64,000 nt of DNA from Microbulbifer celer (GTDB lineage Bacteria; Pseudomonadota; Gammaproteobacteria; Pseudomonadales; Cellvibrionaceae), in assembly GCF_020991125.1 (NCBI RefSeq), contig NZ_CP087715.1, forward strand, positions 1,267,501-1,331,500, written 5' to 3'. The translations under genes were made by a program, and so were the position numbers. Positions 27,637 through 37,113 of this stretch are shown piece after piece; position 1 is the first letter of the stretch; every line of letters starts with the position of its first letter. The notes below the pieces were generated by a model that worked only from the letters and a program-made list of their open reading frames with translations, was not told where the DNA came from and did not search any database.

Positions 27637-28089
27637 ATGTCTCTGCTACGTCATTGTCCGCAGTCACTGGCTGCTCAGAAGGGGATGAGCTACTGGGGTT
27701 GGTTGCTCGTTATTGCGGTTTTCGGGTTTGGTCTGACGGTGGTCTCCAAAATGGGGCCCGCATATGTCGACGCACATTTTGTGGAGGAGGGGCTGCTCAG
27801 CCTGACCGATAACACCGGGCTGCGTGAAATGAGCAACACCGAGATCAAGCGTGAGCTGGATCGTTTTTTCACCATCAATAACGTGCGCGGAGAGCCCACG
27901 CAATCGGTAAAGATTATTCGCGGTGCTGACAGTACTCTGGTCAGCATCAATTATGAACTGCGTCAGCCGTTGTTTCACAACGTGGACGTAGTCATGAAAT
28001 TTGATAAACAACTGAATACTGCCCGGCCGGATCTCTGTTGTGAGCCTCTTGTCGACCTTGAGCAGTTTCGTAAACGTGACGATTACTAA
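27637..28089 (+). CDS. DUF4845 membrane-anchored protein
   Basis: A 150-residue protein with one N-terminal membrane helix (GMSYWGWLLVIAVFGFGLTVVSKMG, about 15-40) and a small periplasmic domain (EIKRELDRFFTINNVRG, VSINYELRQPLFHNVDVVMKFD). DUF4845 proteins lie between lepB and rnc in many gammaproteobacteria, and their function is unknown. The stop is 3 bases before the rnc start, so expression is probably coupled to RNase III. The Cys-Cys pair near the C-terminus (DLCCEPL) is unremarkable without further evidence. Confidence 0.85.
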   Translation: MSLLRHCPQSLAAQKGMSYWGWLLVIAVFGFGLTVVSKMGPAYVDAHFVEEGLLSLTDNTGLREMSNTEIKRELDRFFTINNVRGEPTQSVKIIRGADSTLVSINYELRQPLFHNVDVVMKFDKQLNTARPDLCCEPLVDLEQFRKRDDY

Positions 28090-28092
28090 CCG

Positions 28093-28773
28093 GTGACAGA
28101 CCTTCATCTGCAACGGCTCAGCAAACGGCTGGGCCATTCATTCGTTCAGCAAGACCTGCTGCTTCTGGCGCTCACCCACCGCTCCCACGGCAGCCGCAAC
28201 AATGAGCGGCTGGAGTTTCTTGGTGATTCCATTCTCGGCTTCACCATCAGTGCTGCCCTGTTTGAACGGTTTCCCGATGGTCGCGAAGGGCAGATGAGCC
28301 GCCTGCGTGCCCAGTTGGTCAGTGGGGAAACACTGGCCAAGTTGGCGCGGGAAATGGATCTCGGCCCCTGCCTTCAACTGGGGGAAGGTGAGATGAAGAG
28401 CGGCGGTCATCGCCGTGCCTCCATTCTCGCCGATGCCGTTGAAGCGATTATCGGTGCGATCTATCTAGATGCTGGTCTGGAGGTCGCCCGAGAGCGGATA
28501 CTGGCGTGGTATGACAGCCGCCTGCAGAGTTTGGCGCTCGATAGCGCCAAAGACCCCAAGACCCGCTTGCAGGAATGGTTGCAGGCGCGTCAGAAGCCAC
28601 TGCCGGAATACGCCGTGATTGAGGTAGGGGGACAAGAGCACGCACAGGAATTTGTGGTGGAATGCCGGGTAGCCGGGCTACAGGAGCCGGTGCGCGGTAG
28701 CGCTGGCAATCGTCGCGCCGCCGAAAAGGCCGCCGCCACAGCTGCTTATGCGCGACTGACCGGCCAGAACTGA
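28093..28773 (+). CDS. rnc: Ribonuclease III
   Basis: Double-strand-specific endoribonuclease for rRNA and mRNA processing. The 226 residues include the signature [13 protein letters not shown], with E38, E41 and D45 at the same numbers as in E. coli. A second acidic cluster [13 protein letters not shown] holds the catalytic Asp and Glu, and a double-stranded-RNA-binding domain fills about 155-224 (ETxLxEW-like [32 protein letters not shown]). It starts with GTG 28093. It is followed by era, its usual partner. Confidence 0.97.
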   Translation: MTDLHLQRLSKRLGHSFVQQDLLLLALTHRSHGSRNNERLEFLGDSILGFTISAALFERFPDGREGQMSRLRAQLVSGETLAKLAREMDLGPCLQLGEGEMKSGGHRRASILADAVEAIIGAIYLDAGLEVARERILAWYDSRLQSLALDSAKDPKTRLQEWLQARQKPLPEYAVIEVGGQEHAQEFVVECRVAGLQEPVRGSAGNRRAAEKAAATAAYARLTGQN

Positions 28774-28878
28774 TCCTGCAATCTGACGCTACAATAAGTG
28801 CGGGCAATTATTGATCCGGACGGGCTGCCGGGCGTACAGTTGTCCCAGGCCCGCTATCGGGCGAACTACCTTTCGGAG

Positions 28879-29787
28879 ATGAATTTGAACGACCAACCCA
28901 GCCGCTGCGGTTACGTGGCTATTGTCGGCCGCCCCAACGTAGGCAAATCCACGCTGCTGAACCATGTGCTCGGGCAAAAGATCTGTATCACGTCCCGCAA
29001 GCCCCAGACTACCCGCCATAATATGCTCGGGATCAAGACTGAGGGGCCGAACCAGATCGTATTTGTGGATACGCCCGGACTGCACGCCGGCATGGAAAAG
29101 GCCATCAACCGCTATATGAATCGCGCTGCCATCAGTTCTACCCGTGACGTAGATGTGGTGGTGTTTGTGGTGGAGCGCGCGCGCTGGACGGAAGGGGATG
29201 AACTGGTCGCAGAAAAGCTGCGCGGCCTCAAATGTCCACTGATCATTGCCATCAACAAGGTGGACCAGCTGGATGACAAGGCTGCTTTGTTGCCACAACT
29301 ACAGGCGCTGTCCGAGCGTTTTCCGGATGCGGAGATCGTACCTGTTTCCGCGCTTCGGGGCGGCAACCTGCCAGCGCTGGAAGAGGTGATTGTCCGCCAT
29401 TTGCCCGAAGGTATGCACTTCTTTGAAGACGATCAGATTACCGATCGCAGCTCGCGTTTTCTGGCAGCGGAAATCGTACGGGAAAAAGTGATGCGCCAGT
29501 TGGGTGCCGAAATTCCCTACGCGGTGACGGTCGAGGTGGAAGAATTTGATCAGGATGGGCCGATTTTGCATATCAGCGCCGCTATTCTGGTGGAGCGCAC
29601 GGGGCAGAAGCGGATCCTGATCGGTACCAAGGGTGAGCGTATCAAGCAGATCGGCCAACAGGCGCGGGAAGATATGGAGCGCCTGTTTGACAGCAAAGTG
29701 ATGCTGAACCTCTGGGTCAAGGTCAAATCTGGCTGGTCGGACGACGAGCGCGCGCTGCGCAGTCTCGGCTACGTCGACCGGCGCTAA
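28879..29787 (+). CDS. era: GTPase Era
   Basis: Essential GTPase that binds the 3' end of 16S rRNA and helps mature the small subunit. From ATG 28879 it has 302 residues: G1 GRPNVGKS at 17-24, the TTRHN switch, DTPGLH (G3), NKVDQ (G4), and a C-terminal KH domain with the [19 protein letters not shown] loop. The frame is open back to 28798, but the family starts at this point ([19 protein letters not shown]). TTG 28885, with CGGAGA better spaced, is an alternative start. Confidence 0.96.
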   Translation: MNLNDQPSRCGYVAIVGRPNVGKSTLLNHVLGQKICITSRKPQTTRHNMLGIKTEGPNQIVFVDTPGLHAGMEKAINRYMNRAAISSTRDVDVVVFVVERARWTEGDELVAEKLRGLKCPLIIAINKVDQLDDKAALLPQLQALSERFPDAEIVPVSALRGGNLPALEEVIVRHLPEGMHFFEDDQITDRSSRFLAAEIVREKVMRQLGAEIPYAVTVEVEEFDQDGPILHISAAILVERTGQKRILIGTKGERIKQIGQQAREDMERLFDSKVMLNLWVKVKSGWSDDERALRSLGYVDRR

Positions 29788-29819
29788 GCCTTTCCTTCTG
29801 CGATCGGGCGTTCGTTATT

Positions 29820-30569
29820 GTGCAGCAGCTGCCACCTCAACCGGCTTATATCCTGCACTCGCGCCCGTATCGCGATTCCAGTCTTATTCTTGAACTGCTG
29901 ACGCCGGACTACGGCCGCATTGGCTGTATTGCCCGTGGTGCGCGGCGGGATAAGCAGCGTCGACAGAAATCCCTGCAGCCCTTTGCGCCTTTGCTGGTGA
30001 CCCTGTTGGGGCGACACAGTCTGAAAACCCTGGGGCCGCTGGAAAATGCCGGGCAAGCCTACTGGCTGAAAGGGCGCGCCGTCTACGCCGGGCTGTATGC
30101 CAACGAATTGCTGGTGCGGTTGCTGCAGGAGGGGGAGGCGCAACTGGCCGTCTTTGCGGCTTACCAGACTCTGCTGGGGGAGTTGGGAGCGCTGCGCGGT
30201 GAGGTCAATGAGGAGCTGGAGGCGCCCCTGCGACGCTTTGAGTTGGCACTGCTGACCGCGCTCGGCTGTTGCCCACAACTGAACTACAGCACCCTGGATG
30301 GCGGCGCGGTACACGCCGGACGGGTGTATCGGTTGACGTTGGAAGATGGTCTTGTGCCCGTCGCTTTACCCGAGGGACAGGCGCCGCGGGGTAATGATTT
30401 CAAGGGCGAAACGCTACTTGCGTTGGCGTCCGTACTCGATGGTGCAGAGCTGGTAGCGCCGCTGATGGGGGAGGCCAAACGGCTGACACGCGCCCTGTTG
30501 GCACCGCAATTGGGCGATCGCCCGCTGCGCAGTCGCGAACTGTTTCGCCAGGTTTACAGCCTCGACTGA
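29820..30569 (+). CDS. recO: DNA repair protein RecO
   Basis: RecFOR-pathway mediator that loads RecA on SSB-coated single strands. The 249 residues have the N-terminal OB-fold start PAYILHSRPYRDSSLILELLTPDYGRIGCIARGAR, typical of the family, and a helical C-terminus ending SRELFRQVYSLD. A GTG at 29820 serves as start. The zinc-binding Cys set of some RecO proteins is absent, as in E. coli. pdxJ, often next in gammaproteobacteria, is missing: the next gene is barA on the other strand. Confidence 0.93.
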   Translation: MQQLPPQPAYILHSRPYRDSSLILELLTPDYGRIGCIARGARRDKQRRQKSLQPFAPLLVTLLGRHSLKTLGPLENAGQAYWLKGRAVYAGLYANELLVRLLQEGEAQLAVFAAYQTLLGELGALRGEVNEELEAPLRRFELALLTALGCCPQLNYSTLDGGAVHAGRVYRLTLEDGLVPVALPEGQAPRGNDFKGETLLALASVLDGAELVAPLMGEAKRLTRALLAPQLGDRPLRSRELFRQVYSLD

Positions 30570-30699
30570 GGCCGACCACCGCTTGTTGAGGTGCGGCCCA
30601 CAACGGCGAAGAAAACATCGCGCGGGAGGGGTTACCGAGTTATTCCTCAGTGCTTTCTAGAATCGTTTCTGAATTCGTTTCCAAACTCGTTCCCAAGCG

Positions 30700-33636
30700 T
30701 TAATTCAGCGCTTTCTTCGGTTCCGCCCCCGGATCCTGAGCCGATTCCAGACCAAAAAGCGCCGCCAGGTCCTGATCCGCGGCCCAGTCGCGCAGTGCCC
30801 GAACTTCCTGGATCACCGTGCGGTAGAGTTGGTCGTCAACCTTGCTGTCCTGATTTGCGGCGTGATTTTGACTGGCATCTTCCTGAGCGGCGTAGGGGCG
30901 CAGTTGTTCTTGCAGCTTTTCCGTTGCATCCCTAAGACGCGGTACGCCGCAATAGCAGCACCCGCCGTGTAAACGATGCACACGTTCAAAAAGCCCACGG
31001 TGATCCCCGGCGCGGTACAGGCGACCCAGTTCTTCCTCGTCTTCGTATAGCCCCTTCAGCAGCATCTGCAACAGGTCTCGTCCCAACTCCGGGTTTTTGT
31101 TGCTGAGTTTGAGGCTTTCACTGATGTCCACCGGCCTGGACTCCAGCCTCGGAGTTGCTTCCTGAGGCGGCTGTACACGCATTTCCATCCAGCGCTTGAT
31201 GGTGTGATTCAGCTGGGCTTCGCTGACGGGCTTGCTGAGGTAGTCGTCGAGCCCGGCACTCAGCAGGCGGGATTTTTCCTCGGCACCTACATGGGCTGTG
31301 AGCGCAATGATCGGGGTGCGGGAGTTGGATTCCTCTGAACGGATCCTGGCTGTGGCCGCAATCCCATCCATGCCCGGCATCTGGATATCCATGAAAATCA
31401 TATCGATTTGTTGTTCTCGCCACAGTGAGATCGCCTCTTCACCATTACTGGCGATGATGGCCTCAATATTCTGTCCGCGCAGCAGCTCACCCATCAGTAG
31501 GCGGTTGGCTTCATAGTCGTCCACCACCAAAACCCGGGGCTTTGTCGGCCAGGGTAGCGGAGGAAAGCTGCCGGTGAGTGGCCGCGGGTGGGATTGATGC
31601 GGAACTGCACGCTTCAGTGCGCGCAGCAGGCCTTCCCGTGCCACCGGCTTGCCGACAAAAGCCAGCACGCGGGTTCGCAGCGCGTCGTAACAGCGGCGAA
31701 GATCCATGGGCGAACCCTGGACGATGATCCGGCACTGAAAGGTGTCCACCAGTTTTTGTACGGTAGCGATAAACTGATCGAATTCTTCCCCTGCAAATGC
31801 GGTATCGATAATTACCGCATCTGGCAGGGCATCGTGCCGCCACAACTGCTCCAGTGTTGGTTCCAGCGTCTGGCTTTCATTGTGCGCCATTGGCTCCGCT
31901 CGCCACTGGTGCAGTAATTGGACTATCTGTTGGCGTGTCATCGGGTTGGGGTCGGCAATCATGATTCGGCAGGCGGGAAATTGCTCGCGGGTAACCGCGC
32001 TGCGATTGCGGTCCACCGCCAAGGGCAGGGACAGGCGGTAGGTAAATCCACCGCTCTCACCGTCACTGATACCGATCTCCCCCTGCATGGATTCGATCAG
32101 GCTGCGGGCGATGCTCAACCCCATCCCGTTGCTGCTCAACTGTTGTTGCTGTTGATGTCGCCTGCTGCTCAACAACTGTTTCAGTTCGCGACGGCCTGCT
32201 TCATCAATGCGGTTGCCGAGGTCCGTGATATTGATACGGGTTATCAATTCGGATTCTTTACCGCTTTGTACACTAACCCGGACAGATATGTTGCCATCGA
32301 CAGAACAGCGGATGGCGTTGCTCACCAGGTTGCTCAAAATCTGCTTGATGCGCAGCGGGTCGCCGATTTGTGACGGCGGCAGTTGCGGATCGATGAATGG
32401 CACCAGCTCCAGATTGTGCTCGTAGGCGTAGGGTGCGAGTATCTGCAGCGTCTCTTCAAGTACCTGTCCCAGATTCATCGGTGTGTGTTCAAACACCAGG
32501 TTCCCGGACTCGATGCGGGAAAAATCCAGAATGTCGTTGATGGTGGTGAGCAGGCTTTCCGAAGAGCGCAGAATGGTCTGCAGGTAGTCCTGCTGCAGTT
32601 CATCCACTTCAGTTTTCAGCAACAGGTTGGTGAACCCGATAATGCCATTCAAGGGGGTGCGTATTTCGTGGCTGGTGTTGGCGAGGAACGTGCTCTTGAC
32701 GCGACTGTTCTCCACCGCTTTTTTGCGCGCGAGCTCCAGTTCAATATTCTGCTCTTCCATGGCGTCCAGGGACTGGCGTAAATCCTCCATGGACTGATGC
32801 AGGCTTTCCTGATACTCCCGTTGGTGATCTGCCAGATTTTGTGCCATCTGGTTGATCTCGTCGGCAAACTGCGCGAGTTCCAGATTGTTCGGGGCTTCCA
32901 CCCGAGCGCAAAAGTGCCCACTGCCAATGTCGCGGAGGGTGTCACGGAAACCGGAAATATGGCGGCTGGCCTTTTCGGACAGGTACACCGCCCAAATCAG
33001 TGCGGCCAGCGCACACAGGATCAGACCGATCAGACCGATCAGGGCAACCTGATAAGTGCCTACCAGGAAGTAGGGGCGGTGCAGCTCTATGACCAGCCAG
33101 CAATTGGTGCCTTCTCCTTTCAGCGGATGAAGTACTTGCAGGCTGTCGACATCTTCGTGGATATGCGCCTGTTTACCGCGCAGATCGTCAGGACTGTGCG
33201 TGGTGCGAGGCCGGGGGCCGACACTGGAGATCAGGGTGAATGTTTCCGTGTTGTCGGTGCCGTGATCCGAGCGATACAGCTGAATAGAGCGGATCATGTC
33301 GCGATCCAGCATCAACGCCAGCAGACTCTTGTCGAGCCACTCGATGCGCTCTTCAAATGAGTGACCACTGCTCAGGTGAATCAGTTCGATCAGCTGCTCG
33401 GCACTAGCGCGCCCGTGGCTCAGTAACAGATCTCGACGGTCATTCATCTGCTGCAGAGTGAAAACCAGGCACAGCAGGACGGCGAGGGCCAGGGTGGGGG
33501 CCAGGGTATAGCGGAACAGTATCGACCGCAGGGAGCGTGGGCGAGAGCGGGGAGCCGAGGGCCTGACGTCGGCTGGGGGCAGCGGTCGCTCGCCGCTGGC
33601 TGTCGGCGCGGTGCCGGACTTGTGGAGTTTGGCCAT
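30700..33636 (-). CDS. barA: Hybrid sensor histidine kinase BarA/GacS
   Basis: Inner-membrane tripartite kinase that feeds the UvrY/GacA regulator and thereby Csr/Rsm small RNAs. The 978 residues comprise a helix at 39-61, a periplasmic domain (about 62-193), a second helix (197-219), HAMP, and a kinase core with phospho-acceptor H323 (NTSHEIRTPLNG) and G2 GMGLSIAR. A degenerate first receiver (IADPNPM instead of the acidic pair) precedes a second intact receiver (LVVDDYEANR, FMDIQMPGMDG) and a C-terminal Hpt domain (RVHRLHGGCCYCG). The G1 box reads DLGNRI rather than DxGxGI. It is convergent with recO and divergent from cysM. Confidence 0.93.
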   Translation of the reverse strand: MAKLHKSGTAPTASGERPLPPADVRPSAPRSRPRSLRSILFRYTLAPTLALAVLLCLVFTLQQMNDRRDLLLSHGRASAEQLIELIHLSSGHSFEERIEWLDKSLLALMLDRDMIRSIQLYRSDHGTDNTETFTLISSVGPRPRTTHSPDDLRGKQAHIHEDVDSLQVLHPLKGEGTNCWLVIELHRPYFLVGTYQVALIGLIGLILCALAALIWAVYLSEKASRHISGFRDTLRDIGSGHFCARVEAPNNLELAQFADEINQMAQNLADHQREYQESLHQSMEDLRQSLDAMEEQNIELELARKKAVENSRVKSTFLANTSHEIRTPLNGIIGFTNLLLKTEVDELQQDYLQTILRSSESLLTTINDILDFSRIESGNLVFEHTPMNLGQVLEETLQILAPYAYEHNLELVPFIDPQLPPSQIGDPLRIKQILSNLVSNAIRCSVDGNISVRVSVQSGKESELITRINITDLGNRIDEAGRRELKQLLSSRRHQQQQQLSSNGMGLSIARSLIESMQGEIGISDGESGGFTYRLSLPLAVDRNRSAVTREQFPACRIMIADPNPMTRQQIVQLLHQWRAEPMAHNESQTLEPTLEQLWRHDALPDAVIIDTAFAGEEFDQFIATVQKLVDTFQCRIIVQGSPMDLRRCYDALRTRVLAFVGKPVAREGLLRALKRAVPHQSHPRPLTGSFPPLPWPTKPRVLVVDDYEANRLLMGELLRGQNIEAIIASNGEEAISLWREQQIDMIFMDIQMPGMDGIAATARIRSEESNSRTPIIALTAHVGAEEKSRLLSAGLDDYLSKPVSEAQLNHTIKRWMEMRVQPPQEATPRLESRPVDISESLKLSNKNPELGRDLLQMLLKGLYEDEEELGRLYRAGDHRGLFERVHRLHGGCCYCGVPRLRDATEKLQEQLRPYAAQEDASQNHAANQDSKVDDQLYRTVIQEVRALRDWAADQDLAALFGLESAQDPGAEPKKALN

Positions 33637-33816
33637 GACGGAGACTGGATCAGTTTGTGTTATTTTTGCCCAATTCTACCTGCCATAGGTGCAGATAGCA
33701 CCCCATCCCAGCGGTCTGAACCGACATTTATCGGTGGGGGTATTGAGAGCAATTCGCAGCTTTGGATGTGGGGGGGTAGAATGTGCCCCCGATTTTTGAT
33801 GAATCTGTCTGAGCTT

Positions 33817-34707
33817 ATGCAATATCCGACCATCGCCGACTGCGTGGGAAATACGCCGCTGGTACGTCTACAGCGCCTGGCCGGCGAAACCAGCAACACC
33901 ATCCTACTCAAGCTGGAAGGCAATAACCCTGCGGGCTCCGTCAAGGACCGGCCTGCGCTGTCGATGATTTCGCGCGCCGAGGCGCGGGGCCAGATCCAGC
34001 CAGGAGACACGCTGATCGAGGCGACCAGTGGCAATACCGGTATTGCTTTGGCCATGGCGGCGGCAATCAAAGGGTACCGTATGGTGCTGATCATGCCCGA
34101 TAGCGCGACCGCCGAGCGCAAAGCGGCGATGACCGCGTACGGAGCCGAGCTGATCCTCGTGACCGCTGAGCAGGGAATGGAAGGCGCCCGTGATCTGGCA
34201 CTGCAAATGCAGGAGGAAGGACGGGGTCTGGTGTTGGATCAGTTCTCCAATGCCGACAACCCCAGCGCGCATACCGAAACCACGGGCCCGGAAATCTGGC
34301 ATCAGACCGGTGGGGAAATCACCCACTTCGTCTCTTCCATGGGCACTACCGGCACGATTATGGGTTGCGGTCGCTTCCTGAAGCAGCAGAATCCGGATAT
34401 CCAGGTTGTGGGGCTGCAGCCCACGGACGGCTCTGCGATTCCAGGAATACGCCGCTGGCCCAGGGCATACTTACCCAGCATCTTTGTGCCGGACGAAGTT
34501 GACCGAGTAATGGATATCAGTCAGGTCGAGGCGGAGGAAATGACCCGCCGCCTGGCGCGAGAGGAGGGGATCTTCTGCGGCGTCTCCTCTGGCGGCGCCG
34601 TGGCGGGTGCATTGCGCGTTTCTGCGGAAGTGGAGAATGCCACCATCGTAGCGATTATCTGCGATCGCGGGGATCGATACCTGTCTTCCGGACTGTTTGA
34701 TGGATAG
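33817..34707 (+). CDS. cysM: Cysteine synthase B (O-acetylserine sulfhydrylase)
   Basis: PLP enzyme that makes cysteine from O-acetylserine with sulfide or thiosulfate. From ATG 33817 there are 296 residues. PLP lysine K43 sits in GSVKDRPALSM, with EATSGNTGIALAM and the phosphate-binding SSMGTTGTI also present. IPGIRRWP and GIFCGVSSGGAVAGALR mark CysM rather than CysK. The frame is open far upstream and ATG 33799 is possible. The chosen start gives the family N-terminus MQYPTIADCVGNTPLVRLQR. Confidence 0.96.
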   Translation: MQYPTIADCVGNTPLVRLQRLAGETSNTILLKLEGNNPAGSVKDRPALSMISRAEARGQIQPGDTLIEATSGNTGIALAMAAAIKGYRMVLIMPDSATAERKAAMTAYGAELILVTAEQGMEGARDLALQMQEEGRGLVLDQFSNADNPSAHTETTGPEIWHQTGGEITHFVSSMGTTGTIMGCGRFLKQQNPDIQVVGLQPTDGSAIPGIRRWPRAYLPSIFVPDEVDRVMDISQVEAEEMTRRLAREEGIFCGVSSGGAVAGALRVSAEVENATIVAIICDRGDRYLSSGLFDG

Positions 34708-34851
34708 CCGGAAAGATGTCGTCCGTTTTTGAGGGCTGTGTTGTCCGCACCGTGTCCCGGCGTCGGTAGAGTGACACTGTTGTAAAAGCGTCACAAAGAC
34801 ACCGTCACCGTACATCGACTTAATTTCAACCTGCAGGCTGCGAGTACTACC

Positions 34852-37104
34852 TTGGTTCAAGTCAGAAAGAAATATCCCCGCCTAGCCGATGGCACGCTGG
34901 ATCGGGAAGCCTGGTTGCGACATGTGCAGGCGCTCGCCCAGCTCGACGGCGGCACCCTGGTCACGTTGCGCCGAGCGGTGGAGATCAGTGAAGAAGCTGA
35001 GCATAAGGCCATCGAGGCGGAGAACATCTGGGCGGAGGGCACCAGTAGCTTTTTGACCGGCCTGGAGATGGTGGAAATTCTCGCGGATCTGCAGATTGAT
35101 GGCGAGGCCCTGTGTGCGGCCATGTTGTACCGCGCGGTGCGGGAAAATCGACTCTCCCTGAAAACCGTTGAAGAGGAAATGGGAGAGACGGTTGCGAAGC
35201 TGGTTCGCGGCGTGCTGCGCATGGCCGCCATTCGCAATCGTACTGCCGATACCGGTGAGGAAAACCAGAAGGGTGCGGTAGAAGAGCATTCGGAAAATAT
35301 CCGTCGGATGCTGGTGGCGCTGGTAGACGATGTCCGGGTTGCTCTGATCAAGCTCGCCGAGCGCACCTGTGCAATCCGTGCGGCGAAAAACGCGGATGAA
35401 GACAAGCGCCGCCGGGTTGCCCGCGAAGTTTCCGATGTGTACGCCCCCCTGGCCCATCGCCTCGGGATCGGCCACATCAAGTGGGAGCTTGAAGATCTGG
35501 CGTTTCGTTACCTCGAGCCAGACGACTACATGCAGATCGCGCGCCTGCTCGATGAAAAGCGCCTGGCGCGGCAGGAGTACATCGACGATGTGCTGAAAAT
35601 GCTGCGGGATGAGCTGTCAAAAGCGGAAATCGAAGGCGAGGTGTACGGTAGGGCGAAGCACATTTACAGCATCTGGCGAAAGATGCGCCGGAAAAATATC
35701 GGCTTTTCTCAAGTCTACGATATTCGTGCGGTGCGGATTCTGGTGCCTACGGTACGGGATTGCTACGCGGTACTCGGTATTGTGCACAACCTTTGGCGGA
35801 ACATTCCCAACGAGTTTGACGATTACATCGCCTCGCCAAAAGAAAATGGTTACCGCTCACTGCACACTGCGGTGATCGGCCCGGATCGAAAGGTGCTGGA
35901 AGTACAGATTCGCACCTTCGCCATGCACGAAGAAGCCGAATACGGCGTGTGCGCGCACTGGCGCTATAAGGGTACCGACAAAAAGTCCGGGCAGTTGGAT
36001 GGCCAGGATGGTTACGAGCAGAAAATTTCGTGGTTGCGCCAGGTGCTCGACTGGCATGAGGAGATTGGTGGTAATCCCCTTCAGGAGGATCTCAAGGCCA
36101 GTGATGTCGATACCCGGATATATGTCTTTACCCCCGATGGCCACGTGGTAGACCTGCCCCGCGGTGCTACGCCTCTGGATTTCGCCTACAAGATCCATAC
36201 AGAGATCGGAAATCGCTGTCGGGGCGCAAAGGTCGATGGCCGTATCGTGCCACTCAATCACGAATTGCAGACCGCCAATCAGGTGGAAATCCTCACAGGC
36301 AAGCGGGAAGCCCCGAGTCGCGACTGGATCTCCAAAAGCATGGGATACATCACGACCTCCCGGGCCCGGGCGAAAGTCATTCACTGGTTTAAACAACAGG
36401 CGCGGGATCAGAACATTGCCGAGGGCCGCACTATCCTGGACGGTGAGTTCAAGCGCCTGGCATTGATCGATTTCGACTTTGGCCAGCTTCCCGGCAAGCT
36501 CAATATGCATTCCCTGGATGATCTGTACGCAGCGGTGGGTGCCGGAGATATCGGCGTCGGGCAGGTGCTGAATGCGGCCCAGAGAATGGTGAAGGTTGAG
36601 CGGTCTGAACCGGTGCTGCAGTTGACCGCGCCGGTTTCCCGCGATGGCCAGGCGGATGTATATATCGATGGTGTCGGCAGCCTGATGACGCAGATTGCAG
36701 GCTGCTGTAACCCGGTTCCGGGGGATGAAATCATGGGCTATATCACCCTCGGTCGGGGTGTGTCCATTCATCGTAAAGACTGCGCCAATATGTTGCGCAT
36801 GCAGCGGGAAGAGCCCGAGCGGATTCTGCAGGTTGAGTGGGCGGAAAAACCGACCGAAGTCTACGCGGTGGAAATCATGGTGGAAGCCTACGACCGCCAC
36901 GGATTGCTGCGGGATATCACTGCGATGCTGGACAGCCAGAGAATCAACATTACCGCCATGGAAACCCGCTCCAACAAACACAAGCATACTGTGGATATGG
37001 TGATCACTGCTGAGATTCATAACTTTGAAGAGTTGAGCCGGGTGTTGCACCGTATCAATCAGCTGCCCAACGTGGCTTCGGCGCAACGCAGAATTCTGCA
37101 CTGA
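34852..37104 (+). CDS. relA: GTP pyrophosphokinase RelA
   Basis: Ribosome-bound (p)ppGpp synthetase of the stringent response. The 750 residues include an inactive HD-like hydrolase region (about 50-200) and a synthetase domain with PNEFDDYIASPKENGYRSLH. The EFDD (ExDD) acidic motif marks a monofunctional RelA rather than SpoT. TGS (IYVFTPDGHVVDLPRGATPLDFAY), the Cys-containing conserved domain (AGCCNPVPGDEIMGY) and a C-terminal ACT domain follow. The start is TTG 34852, giving the family MVQVRKKYP beginning. It lies 144 bases after cysM and 9 bases before mazG. The rlmD gene found between cysM and relA in pseudomonads is absent. Confidence 0.97.
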   Translation: MVQVRKKYPRLADGTLDREAWLRHVQALAQLDGGTLVTLRRAVEISEEAEHKAIEAENIWAEGTSSFLTGLEMVEILADLQIDGEALCAAMLYRAVRENRLSLKTVEEEMGETVAKLVRGVLRMAAIRNRTADTGEENQKGAVEEHSENIRRMLVALVDDVRVALIKLAERTCAIRAAKNADEDKRRRVAREVSDVYAPLAHRLGIGHIKWELEDLAFRYLEPDDYMQIARLLDEKRLARQEYIDDVLKMLRDELSKAEIEGEVYGRAKHIYSIWRKMRRKNIGFSQVYDIRAVRILVPTVRDCYAVLGIVHNLWRNIPNEFDDYIASPKENGYRSLHTAVIGPDRKVLEVQIRTFAMHEEAEYGVCAHWRYKGTDKKSGQLDGQDGYEQKISWLRQVLDWHEEIGGNPLQEDLKASDVDTRIYVFTPDGHVVDLPRGATPLDFAYKIHTEIGNRCRGAKVDGRIVPLNHELQTANQVEILTGKREAPSRDWISKSMGYITTSRARAKVIHWFKQQARDQNIAEGRTILDGEFKRLALIDFDFGQLPGKLNMHSLDDLYAAVGAGDIGVGQVLNAAQRMVKVERSEPVLQLTAPVSRDGQADVYIDGVGSLMTQIAGCCNPVPGDEIMGYITLGRGVSIHRKDCANMLRMQREEPERILQVEWAEKPTEVYAVEIMVEAYDRHGLLRDITAMLDSQRINITAMETRSNKHKHTVDMVITAEIHNFEELSRVLHRINQLPNVASAQRRILH

Positions 37105-37113
37105 GGAGGGGGA

